A stretch of 38,614 nucleotides of DNA from Flagellimonas ochracea (GTDB taxonomy: Bacteria; Bacteroidota; Bacteroidia; Flavobacteriales; Flavobacteriaceae), in the NCBI RefSeq assembly GCF_009903685.1, contig NZ_JAAABI010000009.1, positions 1-38,614 on the forward strand, written 5' to 3'. Under the pieces are notes generated by a model that had not been told where the DNA came from, made no database searches, and worked only from the letters and a program-made list of their open reading frames with translations. The stretch's first letter is position 1; every line of letters starts with the position of its first letter. Made by a program: the position numbers and the translations under genes. Below are positions 1-7,503 of this stretch, in pieces.

Positions 1-954
1 GAGGCATTGGCGTTAATAAAAGAGGGGCAAAAGAAGGAACGGCATAAATCATTGGTTGGCCTACTGGAGGAGAATCTTATATCGGGATTGAGCTTTTCCG
101 AAACGATAAGGGAAAGAAAAGAATTCAGCGAATATGAGTATTACTCACTGATGATAGGTGAAGAATCCGGTACGTTGGAAACTATAACCAAGGAATTGGG
201 GCATTTTTTTTCGAAGAAGAATGAGCAACACAGGAATTTAGTTAACGCACTGACCTATCCCGTAATTATTTTGACCACAGCGGTCTTGGTCGTTGTCTTT
301 ATGTTACGAATGGTCGTGCCCATGTTCCAGGATATCTTTGCCCAGAACAACGTGGAATTGCCTTGGATCACCCGATTTATTGTCAACATATCACAGTTTT
401 TGGGAAGTTATGGTCTATGGCTGGTTCTCATATTTTTTGTTTTGCTTCTTTTAAAAAAACTAGTGCTTAGGAAAGATGGGTTCAAAAGAAAAATGGATTA
501 CATTACCTTGCGGATTCCCTATTTTGGCAATTTTGTAAAAGCGGTGCACCTTTCCCAGTTCACCAGGGCACTTGCTCTTCTGGTTTCATCCAGCGTTCCT
601 CTACTAAAAAGTATCCAGCTAGCAGGCAAAATGATAAACTTTTACCCTTTGAAGGATGCTTTGGACCAAGTTAGTGATGGCATAGTACGGGGCGAAAGCC
701 TGAGTGAGAGTCTAAAATATCATAAAATATTTGATGGTAAAATGATTGCCTTGGTAAAAGTTGCAGAGGAAACAAACCAAACTCAATATATGTTTGATAG
801 ACTAAATCAACAGTATGCGATAGAAGTGCAACAAAAGTCCAAGTTACTAAGTACACTTTTAGAACCTGCTATTATTCTCATTGTAGGTGTTTGTGTGGGA
901 GTCATTTTGGTTGCAATGTATTTGCCCATGTTTAGATTGGGCAGCGTACTATAA
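1..954 (+). CDS. Type II secretion system F family protein (GspF/PilC-like), 5'-truncated by the window
   Basis: This is an inner-membrane platform protein of a type II secretion or type IV pilus-like machine; in the family it links the cytoplasmic ATPase to the pseudopilus. The frame is open from base 1, so the true start lies upstream, and the 317 visible residues compare with about 400 for the family. Two GspF domains can be seen: the end of the first (GESGTLETI, about residue 55) and a full second one (TRALALLVSSSVPLLKSI, then KVAEETNQ). Hydrophobic segments lie near residues 84-107, 135-152 and 287-310, the usual three-segment layout, and the protein ends just after the last, as expected. 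A gspE-like ATPase gene would be expected just upstream, outside the window. Family assignment is firm; the specific machine is unknown. Confidence 0.9.
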   Translation, partial: EALALIKEGQKKERHKSLVGLLEENLISGLSFSETIRERKEFSEYEYYSLMIGEESGTLETITKELGHFFSKKNEQHRNLVNALTYPVIILTTAVLVVVFMLRMVVPMFQDIFAQNNVELPWITRFIVNISQFLGSYGLWLVLIFFVLLLLKKLVLRKDGFKRKMDYITLRIPYFGNFVKAVHLSQFTRALALLVSSSVPLLKSIQLAGKMINFYPLKDALDQVSDGIVRGESLSESLKYHKIFDGKMIALVKVAEETNQTQYMFDRLNQQYAIEVQQKSKLLSTLLEPAIILIVGVCVGVILVAMYLPMFRLGSVL

Positions 955-1113
955 TTGATGGCGTCGTTCGAAGGTTCACCCCAGAGCATTTTTTGATGAC
1001 TTGTATTACCTATATATGTTTTTTATTTAAACGATTAATTTGTAATGTTTATATTTGAAATGCAAAAACACTCGTAAATTTTGCATCGAAATGTACTGAT
1101 TTAAACCAAGTTA

Positions 1114-1127
1114 AGAGTTCGGTGAAT
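1114..1127 (+). repeat. Short repeat A, left copy
   Basis: The 14-mer AGAGTTCGGTGAAT recurs exactly at 37898-37911, in the same orientation. Here it lies 56 nt to the left of the att-like core; there it lies 105 nt to the right of the core. It may be an integrase arm site or a remnant of an element end, but its role is inferred only from position. Confidence 0.5.
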
Positions 1128-1183
1128 CAGCTCAGAAGACAAGTGTAAAATATTGATATTTAAGGTTTTGAGATGGCTATTTT

Positions 1184-1200
1184 AATCCTGCCACCCCGAC
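1184..1200 (+). other. Att-like sequence resembling a tRNA 3' end (left copy)
   Basis: The 17-mer AATCCTGCCACCCCGAC matches 37777-37792 except for one missing C there. The wording is that of a tRNA T-stem and 3' acceptor strand, the classic target of tyrosine integrases, but no tRNA body precedes it here. It is best read as a displaced att core left by integration. An intact tRNA gene is not present. Confidence 0.5.
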
Positions 1201-1288
1201 TTTAACATAATTTTAACAATTTAAAGTTCTGATTTTCAGGACTTTAATTTTTTGGGGAAATGCCAAAAACACACCAAAAACACCCTTA

Positions 1289-1310
1289 AAAGTTACCTAT
1301 TCGGTTACCT
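1289..1310 (+). repeat. Short repeat C, left copy: paired GTTACCT heptamers
   Basis: Two GTTACCT heptamers begin 12 nt apart within a 22-nt sequence that matches 37696-37717 at 20 of 22 positions. Both copies lie on the inner side of an att-like core. Paired direct heptamers are a plausible binding site for a tyrosine recombinase arm domain, but this is inference. Confidence 0.5.
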
Positions 1311-1676
1311 CCTTTTTCTAGCGGCCTGAAAGGACCCGTGTCTACTGGGCTAGAGGGGATTTGGTTGTCGGGCATCCAGGTCGAAACAATTCTATTTTGG
1401 TTAACTCTCTGATTTTGGGTTGTTTAATCGCACCCAAATAAGGTAATTTTTTGGAGCATCCATTCAATTTAGGCCAATTAGTTTCAATTTGGCAGTGAGG
1501 TTCGTCGGGCGACCTCCCGACACTATTTTAAACTGGTCGGAGATTGATGTTTTACAGGTTACAAGTATTCCACGAAGTTTTACGAAATCTGGAATCGATT
1601 AATCTACTTGATAAGGGAAAATTGTTGATTGAAAGTTTCGTTTAAAGGACTTTCGAATTCTGACTTTGAATGTCAA

Positions 1677-1975
1677 TTACCTTGACCAACATGTTTTGGG
1701 TCTTAATTCTTTTAAATAGGCATTTTCCATGGCTCTAAGGATTTGGAGTGTAACCGGTCTAGCCAAACTATCGTTTCTTTGTATGCCAAAGCAATACCTG
1801 TCGGGATGAAACATTTTAAGGATTACTTTTACAGGGTCATCCTTTTTGGTTAAAATGAAGTATTCCAGGGAAAGCTAGTCCTCAATGATGGCCAAGATGG
1901 CTCCATTTCCAGGCCTTCGAAGGCCTTATCCAGATTTGGATAAGAAACAAAAATAAAACCCGAAACGTTGGCAAA
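1677..1975 (-). pseudogene. Decayed C-terminal fragment of a periplasmic solute-binding protein (SBP_bac_3-like)
   Basis: Read on the minus strand, one frame gives SGFIFVSYPNLDKAFEGLE. After a frameshift near 1890 a second frame gives AILAIIED, an in-frame TAG, then LSLEYFILTKK, FHPDRYCFGIQRNDSLARP and ILRAMENAYLKELRP before a stop. The pattern (LDKAFEGL, then a D-x-LSLEYF, then a FGI...S.LARPV...L stretch and a final helix) is that of the last 95 or so residues of amino-acid or ion-channel-linked type 3 binding proteins. The N-terminal part is missing, and stops lie just upstream. It is a non-functional remnant. The family call is by eye and moderately sure. Confidence 0.55.
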
Positions 1976-2034
1976 TTATATTTGTTATATATTTATCAAG
2001 TCGGCGAAAAAACGTCGTCGCGAAAGTTGTGGAG

Positions 2035-2069
2035 ACGGTTACCTTGATTGCTAAAATCAGGGTAACCGT
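2035..2069. other. Strong inverted repeat (hairpin)
   Basis: ACGGTTACC (2035-2043) and GGTAACCGT (2061-2069) are perfectly complementary, and TTGATT/AATCA extends the stem with a one-base bulge around a short loop. No convincing T-run follows on either strand, so a rho-independent terminator is possible but not clear. It lies between the pseudogene and the GIY-YIG-like gene. Confidence 0.45.
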
Positions 2070-2146
2070 TTGGTTTAAAAGGGATTGTGTATTGGTATCA
2101 AAACCAGCATCACTTTGTTCTAAAGCCCATCCATTCTAATTAAGGA

Positions 2147-2644
2147 TTATCCGGTCAAATTTGCAAACGGTCTTACTCCAAACTGATTTAAATATTCGTG
2201 TAATAGCCTTTTCTCTACCTCTCTTGGATTTTCTTTTGGTGTTAGCTTCCAACAAAAAATCAAGTCAGCATTATTTTTTAGTTGCCAAATTAATCTGCCT
2301 CCCCAATGCCCCACGTTTTTTGTTTTTCCAAATCTCAAATATTGCCCAAGCCTAGAGTTTAATGTTCCATTTCCTGTTGGACTCCCTGCTTTTCCTATGT
2401 AAACGACTTGTGAGTTATCTACATAATTGCTTTTTAGTTCTGACACTGGAACATTTGGATTTCTTCCTTTGAAAAATCCACCGACTCCAGGATAAATAAA
2501 TTCAGTTTTATTATAAGCTGGATTGATTACTAGATAAACCCCCTTAACTCTCGGAATAATCGATTTGTCTAACCAAAGCTCTGTCGCTGATTTAAAACCA
2601 CTGAATCCATTTTTCTTAATGTCACCAATATTATTGAAATCCAC
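2147..2644 (-). CDS. GIY-YIG-like nuclease-fold protein
   Basis: The 165-residue protein shows the marks of a GIY-YIG nuclease domain: GVYLV at residues 35-39 for the GIY strand, VVYIGKAG at 80-87 for the YIG strand, an Arg in LNSRLGQY (R98), acidic residues in the helix REVEKRLLHEY (142-151), and a late Asn in RPFANL (N162). The family cuts DNA in repair, restriction or homing; the target of this one is unknown. The start is GTG, because an in-frame TAA lies two codons upstream and no ATG fits the domain. It ends the run of minus-strand accessory genes, and the 18-nt spacer motif ends directly before the start. No partner methylase is present, so a restriction role is not supported. Confidence 0.65.
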   Translation of the reverse strand: MDFNNIGDIKKNGFSGFKSATELWLDKSIIPRVKGVYLVINPAYNKTEFIYPGVGGFFKGRNPNVPVSELKSNYVDNSQVVYIGKAGSPTGNGTLNSRLGQYLRFGKTKNVGHWGGRLIWQLKNNADLIFCWKLTPKENPREVEKRLLHEYLNQFGVRPFANLTG

Positions 2645-2697
2645 AATCGGTTATTTGAACTTCATACAGTCAGTATTCCCTATAATGTTATCGGATT
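2645..2697 (-). repeat. Cassette-type spacer with the 18-nt motif
   Basis: On the minus strand 2645-2662 reads AAGTTCAAATAACCGATT, one change from the array consensus AAGTTCAAATAAACGATT. It ends just before the GTG of the GIY-YIG-like gene. Earlier in the spacer CCGATAACATTATAGG resembles the AAC-containing arm seen behind other genes of the array. Confidence 0.55.
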
Positions 2698-3018
2698 TTA
2701 ATCAATTTCTACAGAAATAGGTCCGCCATGAGAAACATATCCCCCACCAATTTCATCGATATTAACATCTAGTTCCTCGTTAGTGTCTATACCAACTATA
2801 TTAACATCAATTTGATCATAATTGCTCAACGTCACACTAATGGTTCCATCTTCATTTAAAGGAACCAATCCATAATTCATTGCTGGCAATAGTTCAGAAT
2901 TTTCCATAGGTTCATTTGCATAAGCCTTTGGCAGTAGATCTAAATTCGTTATGGTCAATATTGTTAGGTTTACTGCTATAATAGTTAAAACAATTTTGGT
3001 GTATTTATCCATTTTCAT
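2698..3018 (-). CDS. Hypothetical small protein with an N-terminal membrane/signal segment
   Basis: The 106-residue protein has a hydrophobic stretch at about residues 9-28 (VLTIIAVNLTILTITNLDLL) followed by an AYA motif that may be a signal peptidase site. The rest is short and acidic, with IDVNIVGIDTNEELDVNIDEI and a final GGPISVEID. I do not know a function; short proteins with this look are often annotated as hypothetical in flavobacteria. ATG at 3018 was chosen, and the third codon (ATG at 3012) is an equally possible start. It lies in the minus-strand accessory run. Confidence 0.6.
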   Translation of the reverse strand: MKMDKYTKIVLTIIAVNLTILTITNLDLLPKAYANEPMENSELLPAMNYGLVPLNEDGTISVTLSNYDQIDVNIVGIDTNEELDVNIDEIGGGYVSHGGPISVEID

Positions 3019-3086
3019 ATGATGAATTTTATTGATTGTTGAATCGTTTTTTTGAACTTTTAATTCTCTTACTACTTCAGAAGATA
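3019..3086 (-). repeat. Cassette-type spacer with the 18-nt motif
   Basis: The minus strand of 3041-3060 reads AAAGTTCAAAAAAACGATTC, close to the array consensus. It lies between the stop of the alpha/beta hydrolase and the start of the 106-residue protein. No flanking gene-specific inverted repeat was found for either gene. Confidence 0.5.
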
Positions 3087-4055
3087 CTATTTTACTGATC
3101 TGGCCAATAAAAGAATTTCTTTAGTAATTAGCTCAGCATTTTCTTTTTTAGTAATTATGGTACCGTGATTTGCTTCAATATCAAATTGTTTGCCGTTGGT
3201 AGATAGCTCTTTAAGTTCTTTTTGCATTTCAAACCATTTTTGTGCATCCCCATATTGTTTTGTTGCTGTAAAAACCAAAACAGGTAATGAATCTAAACTG
3301 CTAGCTTGACCTGCCCGCATAAGAACATCGTCGTTTATGTTATTTTCTTTTAGATACCTACGATAAATTTTTCCTGAATAAGAAGTAAGATTAGCATTGC
3401 GAATCTGGCAATCTTTCGGTAAATATTCATTCATGGATTTTGGCTTGATTATCCTATCATAGACTCCCAATATTCCCATATCAGCAAGTATTGCGAAAGA
3501 TTTTATCATGTTAATTTGACTTTTGTCAAATAGCCCGTTTTCTGCCAGTCGTTCCCATTGTTCAGGATGGCTCGAATCCATAAAAACAAGCCCTTTTACT
3601 TCATCCGGGTAAAGGTCTCTGTAGATTCGATTATAAGGGCCGCCCATGGAGTGGCCTGCCAATATATAAGGTGGTTTTTCACCATTTTTTTCGAGCAGTT
3701 TATGTAATTGTCGAGCATAAAATTCCGGTGTAATGCTGTCTTTACTCGGTTCACTGAACCATTTTCCTTCTCTATCATAGCGAACAACCCTCATATTTCC
3801 TTTCAATCCTTCTGCAATCCAATGAAATACATCTGTATTCCCTCCTGCACCTGCCTCAAGAATTAGGGTTGGTAAATCTTTTTTTTCGCCTTCTGCTCTA
3901 ATATGAAGCTTAGTACCTTCGACATCTACTAATTCTCCTGGTGGAACTGGTTTTGAACTAAACATACGGTATGATGCTCCAGATATTATTATCAGAGCAA
4001 TAATCCCAACTGATATTTTACCAATCCATTTGATACTTTTTAGCAGTAACTTCAT
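3087..4055 (-). CDS. Membrane-anchored alpha/beta hydrolase
   Basis: A serine hydrolase of the alpha/beta fold, 322 residues, substrate unknown. An N-terminal hydrophobic segment (about residues 12-29) would anchor it in the inner membrane or export it. The nucleophile elbow is GHSMGG at 134-139 (Ser136). LILEAGAGG (64-72) fits the oxyanion strand, VFTATKQYGD is a candidate acidic-residue strand, and His in EANHGTI near residue 298 is the likely catalytic base. The ATG at 4055 sits directly after the spacer motif, and the gene is separate from its neighbours. No specific esterase or lipase subtype can be claimed. Confidence 0.8.
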   Translation of the reverse strand: MKLLLKSIKWIGKISVGIIALIIISGASYRMFSSKPVPPGELVDVEGTKLHIRAEGEKKDLPTLILEAGAGGNTDVFHWIAEGLKGNMRVVRYDREGKWFSEPSKDSITPEFYARQLHKLLEKNGEKPPYILAGHSMGGPYNRIYRDLYPDEVKGLVFMDSSHPEQWERLAENGLFDKSQINMIKSFAILADMGILGVYDRIIKPKSMNEYLPKDCQIRNANLTSYSGKIYRRYLKENNINDDVLMRAGQASSLDSLPVLVFTATKQYGDAQKWFEMQKELKELSTNGKQFDIEANHGTIITKKENAELITKEILLLARSVK

Positions 4056-4131
4056 CTTTGTTTGAACTTTGATTACGGTCTTGGCTATTAGTATTTGCGT
4101 AGCAATTACTTATAACCATTGTTGTATGGCG
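4056..4131 (-). repeat. Cassette-type spacer: VOC 3' arm plus motif
   Basis: The plus strand of 4121-4134, GTTGTATGGCGTTA, is complementary at 13 of 14 positions to 4607-4620, so the VOC gene is bracketed by its own inverted repeat. The VOC stop codon (4132-4134) lies inside the arm. On the minus strand the spacer continues with ATGGTTATAAGTAATTGC and ends with the motif variant AAAGTTCAAACAAAGATG (4053-4070), whose last three bases are the hydrolase start codon. Confidence 0.65.
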
Positions 4132-4593
4132 TTATTTTTCATTTTTTTCCAATTCCAACCAGCGTTCATAAGAAATTATTCCATTCTCAGGTTTTCCTTT
4201 TCCGTCCAAGATTCCAATAAATTCAAGTGAATGTCCATCTGGGTCGTCAAAATAAATCGCTATTGCTGGCATCCAAGCAAATACCATTGGTCTATCGGTT
4301 CCGTCATTTAAAAAGTTCCTGCATTTTAAGTCTCGAGATTTTAAGAAATCAACGGATTCTTTCAGTACCCACTCAGGATCACATTCGAATGCAAAATGTC
4401 GAATGTCAATTTCCTCTTTTGGTCTTTCCCATAAACCAAGCATAAACTGCTTGTCTTTTCCAATCCAAAAAAAAGCAGCTCTTCGTTCCTCTTCATAATG
4501 ACATTGTTTTAATTCAAGAACATTACCATAAAACTCAATCGAGCGTTCAATGTTCTCAACGAATAAATGGGTTTCATAAAGTCCTTTAATCAT
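4132..4593 (-). CDS. VOC (glyoxalase/bleomycin-resistance fold) family protein
   Basis: The 153-residue single-module protein has the beta-alpha-beta-beta-beta pattern of the vicinal oxygen chelate family. THLFVENIERSIEFYGNVLEL opens the first motif, DIRHFAFEC the middle, and IYFDDPDGHSLEFI the last. H9, H66 and E124 are the likely metal ligands. VOC enzymes act on glutathione adducts, fosfomycin, aromatic diols and others; the substrate cannot be read from sequence. The gene is flanked by a matched 14-nt inverted repeat (4121-4134 and 4607-4620), unlike its neighbours' repeats, which marks it as a possible mobile cassette. Confidence 0.85.
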   Translation of the reverse strand: MIKGLYETHLFVENIERSIEFYGNVLELKQCHYEEERRAAFFWIGKDKQFMLGLWERPKEEIDIRHFAFECDPEWVLKESVDFLKSRDLKCRNFLNDGTDRPMVFAWMPAIAIYFDDPDGHSLEFIGILDGKGKPENGIISYERWLELEKNEK

Positions 4594-4714
4594 CTTGGGT
4601 CGTTTTTAATGCCATACAACTTGTTCATAGCGATGTAAAATACACTTCTATACTCCCAAATCGGGATAAATTCGTTGTATTTGATAATCTAGTATTCGAA
4701 TCGTTTATTTAAAC
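4594..4714 (-). repeat. Cassette-type spacer: VOC 5' arm, hairpin and motif (100-nt repeat, copy 1)
   Basis: Positions 4617-4716 match 9809-9908 over exactly 100 nt, with about 79 identical bases by eye and no gap. The spacer has the VOC arm TAATGCCATACAAC (4607-4620), an imperfect hairpin pairing AAATACA with TGTATTT, and the motif AAGTTTAAATAAACGATTC on the minus strand (4698-4716), which overlaps the lipoprotein stop codon. Confidence 0.7.
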
Positions 4715-5161
4715 TTATATGCCTAATAAATCAAGAAGACCCTGCTTTATATAGAACCTATGAACTTTTCTTGATTTCATTGGGTTATTTGGATCATACT
4801 TTACTGTGAAATCAAATTCCAATCTTCCTTTCAATCCTGATAGGGGATATGATCTAAGTACTAATGTATCAATTGGATTTATCAGTGTTAATGAGAAACT
4901 TGGCTTTACACCATTAAATTTTCTCAACTCATCTTTAAAATAATTATCCTTATTTAAAAAGTATTCACCAGCAGATTTAAGCGTTGACAAATCACCTATT
5001 AGAAGTTGTTCTTTGGTTTCCATATCAAAATAAACAATCTTTTCAATTGAACTGTAGTCATAATCTGGATAACCCTGGGGTCTATCCTGACTTTCCAAGA
5101 AGTCACATGAAATCAAGGTCACAAAGAATATAAGGACAGCAATTGATTTTATCGTTTTCAT
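4715..5161 (-). CDS. Putative lipoprotein of unknown function
   Basis: The 148-residue protein begins with a lipoprotein signal peptide, MKTIKSIAVLIFFVTLISC, with Cys19 in a LISC lipobox, so it should be anchored in the envelope. After this come a DYDYSSIEKIVYFD strand and a soluble domain with SFSLTLINPIDTLVLRSYPL. No known domain is recognised. The stop codon falls inside the repeated spacer sequence. No gene-specific inverted repeat pair was found around it. Confidence 0.65.
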   Translation of the reverse strand: MKTIKSIAVLIFFVTLISCDFLESQDRPQGYPDYDYSSIEKIVYFDMETKEQLLIGDLSTLKSAGEYFLNKDNYFKDELRKFNGVKPSFSLTLINPIDTLVLRSYPLSGLKGRLEFDFTVKYDPNNPMKSRKVHRFYIKQGLLDLLGI

Positions 5162-5269
5162 GGATTATTGAATACAGATTAGAAAGGTATATCCATTTTT
5201 TGAACTATAGCAACCATTGCCATATGGGTAGTTGGAAGTCCATCAAAAAGTATCACCTAAACTTCATTG
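5162..5269 (-). repeat. Cassette-type spacer: GNAT 3' arm and motif variant
   Basis: GTTATCTGTTG (plus strand 5269-5279) contains the stop codon of the GNAT gene and pairs at 8 of 11 positions with TAATCGATAAC at 6164-6174. A degenerate motif, AGTTCAAAAAATGGAT on the minus strand (about 5191-5207), precedes the lipoprotein start. Confidence 0.5.
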
Positions 5270-6121
5270 TTATCTGTTGGCTATTTTTAATTTCATTTCT
5301 TCCTGAGTTAAGGATTTTCTCAAATTTCTATTTTCGAGAAAATCGGTCACCGAGTTAAAGTTGCTATCGACATTGATAATTGAAATAGATTTTGAAGTCA
5401 CACCTGTTAAATGGTGCAATAGTGAACTTCCAACAAGTCTATTTCTCATTTCTTTCTTTACTGCAATTTGCAAAATTCGGTTATTGTTCGAATTCAGGAC
5501 TGTATAACCACATAACTCTGTTCCCATATACGCAAGAAAACAAAGGGCATCACGGCCTAAATTTATAATCGTCTCTTTGGTGTTTTGCCAAGTGGGTTCC
5601 ATCTCACCTATTTGATTGAGTTCTTCAAAGTTTGCATTTTCAAACTGTCGGATTACTACTTCCCTGTTTATTTTATTGACAATAGGTTCTCCATTATAGC
5701 AACTTAATCCCCTTACAGGTTTAAACCCAATCTTTTCATACGATTTAATTGCCGGGGTGTTATTTGAGATGACTTCCAATATAATTTCACCAAATGCCAT
5801 TCTTTCTAATTCCGGCCTTATAAAATCATACATTCTTCTTGTAAGAGCTCGTCCTCTTTCATCAGGAATTACACCAGTTCCGGCATTGTAAGCTTTTCTT
5901 ACTCCTCCCACTTTTCTGTCACCATGTAAAACAAAGCCAATCAGCTTTTGCTTTCTAAACGCCCCAATTGAAATTTCCGGGTTTATGTTTTCAGCGGTTA
6001 TTTTGGTCTCAAGCAGGTCAAGATTTAGCTTAAATGGTATTGAATAATCTGAAAACGATAAATTGAAACAATTCAATATTTCTTGATTACTTGTATTTGA
6101 TAGCGTTTTAATTTTAACCAT
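5270..6121 (-). CDS. GNAT family N-acetyltransferase with two GNAT-like halves
   Basis: At 283 residues this is about twice a single GNAT domain. The first half has GFVLHGDRKVGGVRKAYNAG and DERGRALTRRMYDFIRPEL, which fits the acetyl-CoA-binding loop and helix, then EVISNNTPAIKSYEKIGFKP, a typical GNAT C-terminal strand-helix. The second half (about residues 155-283) repeats a weaker version, with FLAYMGTELCGYTVLN and KKEMRNRLVGSSLLHHL. The substrate is unknown. The gene is bracketed by a short weakly matched inverted repeat (5269-5279 and 6164-6174) and belongs to the minus-strand accessory run. Confidence 0.8.
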   Translation of the reverse strand: MVKIKTLSNTSNQEILNCFNLSFSDYSIPFKLNLDLLETKITAENINPEISIGAFRKQKLIGFVLHGDRKVGGVRKAYNAGTGVIPDERGRALTRRMYDFIRPELERMAFGEIILEVISNNTPAIKSYEKIGFKPVRGLSCYNGEPIVNKINREVVIRQFENANFEELNQIGEMEPTWQNTKETIINLGRDALCFLAYMGTELCGYTVLNSNNNRILQIAVKKEMRNRLVGSSLLHHLTGVTSKSISIINVDSNFNSVTDFLENRNLRKSLTQEEMKLKIANR

Positions 6122-6293
6122 TTTGATTCAGCTAGCTAGTAAGAAAGTGAACAACCATCTATCTAATCGATAACTATTGCTCATTTATATTTTCATATAT
6201 CTTGTTTTGTATATTCCCTCCATTTTTTAATAAATATCTTTATTACTTGGAAATCAGGCAAATTTGCATGGGTTTAACTTTATACGGTAACAT
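6122..6293. other. Divergent spacer between the GNAT gene and the 7-TM gene
   Basis: It contains the GNAT 5' arm TAATCGATAAC (6164-6174). The rest is AT-rich and must hold promoters for both directions, but I see no site clear enough to mark. Confidence 0.35.
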
Positions 6294-7400
6294 TTGGACA
6301 TAGTTTCTTCTTCGCAAGTTTCCACTTTCTATGGTTGGTGGCAGTTTTCGGTATGCCTTTTCGCATTTCTGGCGCTATTATCAATTTGGTATCATATTGG
6401 CAAAAAACAAGACGATTTTGGCCAAGTATGGTTGGCGCTTTCAATTTTATGCTGGTCCGTTTCCGGTCTGGTTGAAATAGTGTCCTGGGAACCCATTGGA
6501 TTGGGTGTGCATTTTAAAGAGGGATTGAGAAGCGTGTTCTCATTATTGAACAGTCTTTTTATACTACTGTCCCTGCCATGGTTCAGATATCTACCCAAGC
6601 CATTTGCTCCTCTCATAAAATCTAATTTCTGGCCCTATATCATCGGAATCCCATTTGTTTTTGCCCTTTTCCCCACACTTCATAAAATGTTTCTCGCGAG
6701 CACGGCTTTAATAATCAGTGAACTGGATGTATATTATGCGTTGCTGACGTTGTTCTTCTTGGGCTTTGTACTTTGGGAATCATTTGTAAAAAGAAGGCTT
6801 CCGCTATTGGGGTGGCTTTCAATAATTACAATTGCTGTAACATTGTTGGCCCAGATATACAAGCTCTTGGATGACACAATTAACCTACTGTTGTTCTCTG
6901 CGATATTCAAAACATCCCTAATCATGCTTTTCTTTGCTCTGGCCCTAAGCTGGGTAAAGGAGCTTACGGAAACCGTAATTCCTTCACCGCACCAGTTAAA
7001 ACTCCGGTTTCTCAAAAAGAGTGGATGGGGCAACAAGGATAGTTTTCAAGTGTCGATGCAAGGATTTTCTGGAAATAAAGATAGGGTTGTGTCGCTCACA
7101 CCGGCTCTTTACAGACTATTTAAGCTTTTTGCTGAGCGCAGGCTTGACAAAACTGAAGGATGGCTTGAAATCAAACCCAAAAACTTTGATGTCTCCAAAA
7201 CATATGACATCAATGATCACAATGAGATAAAAAGACTTATTGCAGCCCTGTTGGATGGACTCTTTGGTAAACAGAGTTGGACAAAAGATAAGCACTTTGT
7301 ACCCTTAAAAAACACTTTATTTGAAATGTCGGAACATAGGGAACGAAGAATAAGGCTATTGCTCCCCCAAGAAAACATTGCCCTTGAAAATGATGGGTAA
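6294..7400 (+). CDS. Seven-transmembrane protein with a soluble C-terminal domain, unrecognised
   Basis: The 368-residue protein has about seven hydrophobic segments (roughly residues 16-34, 44-62, 80-97, 112-130, 143-161, 170-188, 200-218) and a basic soluble tail of some 140 residues (from about 225). No histidine kinase, GGDEF or LytTR signature is visible in the tail. The layout suggests a membrane sensor, but that is a guess. The start is TTG at 6294, directly after an in-frame TAA and with no upstream ATG; a later start is possible. It lies on the same strand as, and about 100 nt before, the alanine symporter. A link between the two is only positional. Confidence 0.6.
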   Translation: MDIVSSSQVSTFYGWWQFSVCLFAFLALLSIWYHIGKKQDDFGQVWLALSILCWSVSGLVEIVSWEPIGLGVHFKEGLRSVFSLLNSLFILLSLPWFRYLPKPFAPLIKSNFWPYIIGIPFVFALFPTLHKMFLASTALIISELDVYYALLTLFFLGFVLWESFVKRRLPLLGWLSIITIAVTLLAQIYKLLDDTINLLLFSAIFKTSLIMLFFALALSWVKELTETVIPSPHQLKLRFLKKSGWGNKDSFQVSMQGFSGNKDRVVSLTPALYRLFKLFAERRLDKTEGWLEIKPKNFDVSKTYDINDHNEIKRLIAALLDGLFGKQSWTKDKHFVPLKNTLFEMSEHRERRIRLLLPQENIALENDG

Positions 7401-7410
7401 ATCCGGCGTT

Positions 7411-7433
7411 TGTCAGTTTTCCAACTACTGACA
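7411..7433 (+). terminator. Possible terminator hairpin
   Basis: TGTCAGT (7411-7417) pairs with ACTGACA (7427-7433) around a 9-nt loop, followed by TTTTCAT. It starts 10 nt after the stop of the 7-TM gene. The stem is short and the T-run weak, so this is tentative. Confidence 0.35.
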
Positions 7434-7503
7434 TTTTCATATTATTTCCGACATAGGCCAATTAATCAGATTCTGCTCATGAAATTTCAGAAACTTTTGG
7501 ATT

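Larger units (their letters stand above)
955..1676. other. Gene-free stretch after the GspF-like gene
   Basis: No coding frame could be supported on either strand. The stretch contains the att-like core at 1184-1200 with repeats A and C, and a small GC-rich inverted repeat GTCGGG/CCCGAC near 1506-1523 with no T-run after it. The rest is AT-rich and without recognisable features. Confidence 0.5.
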
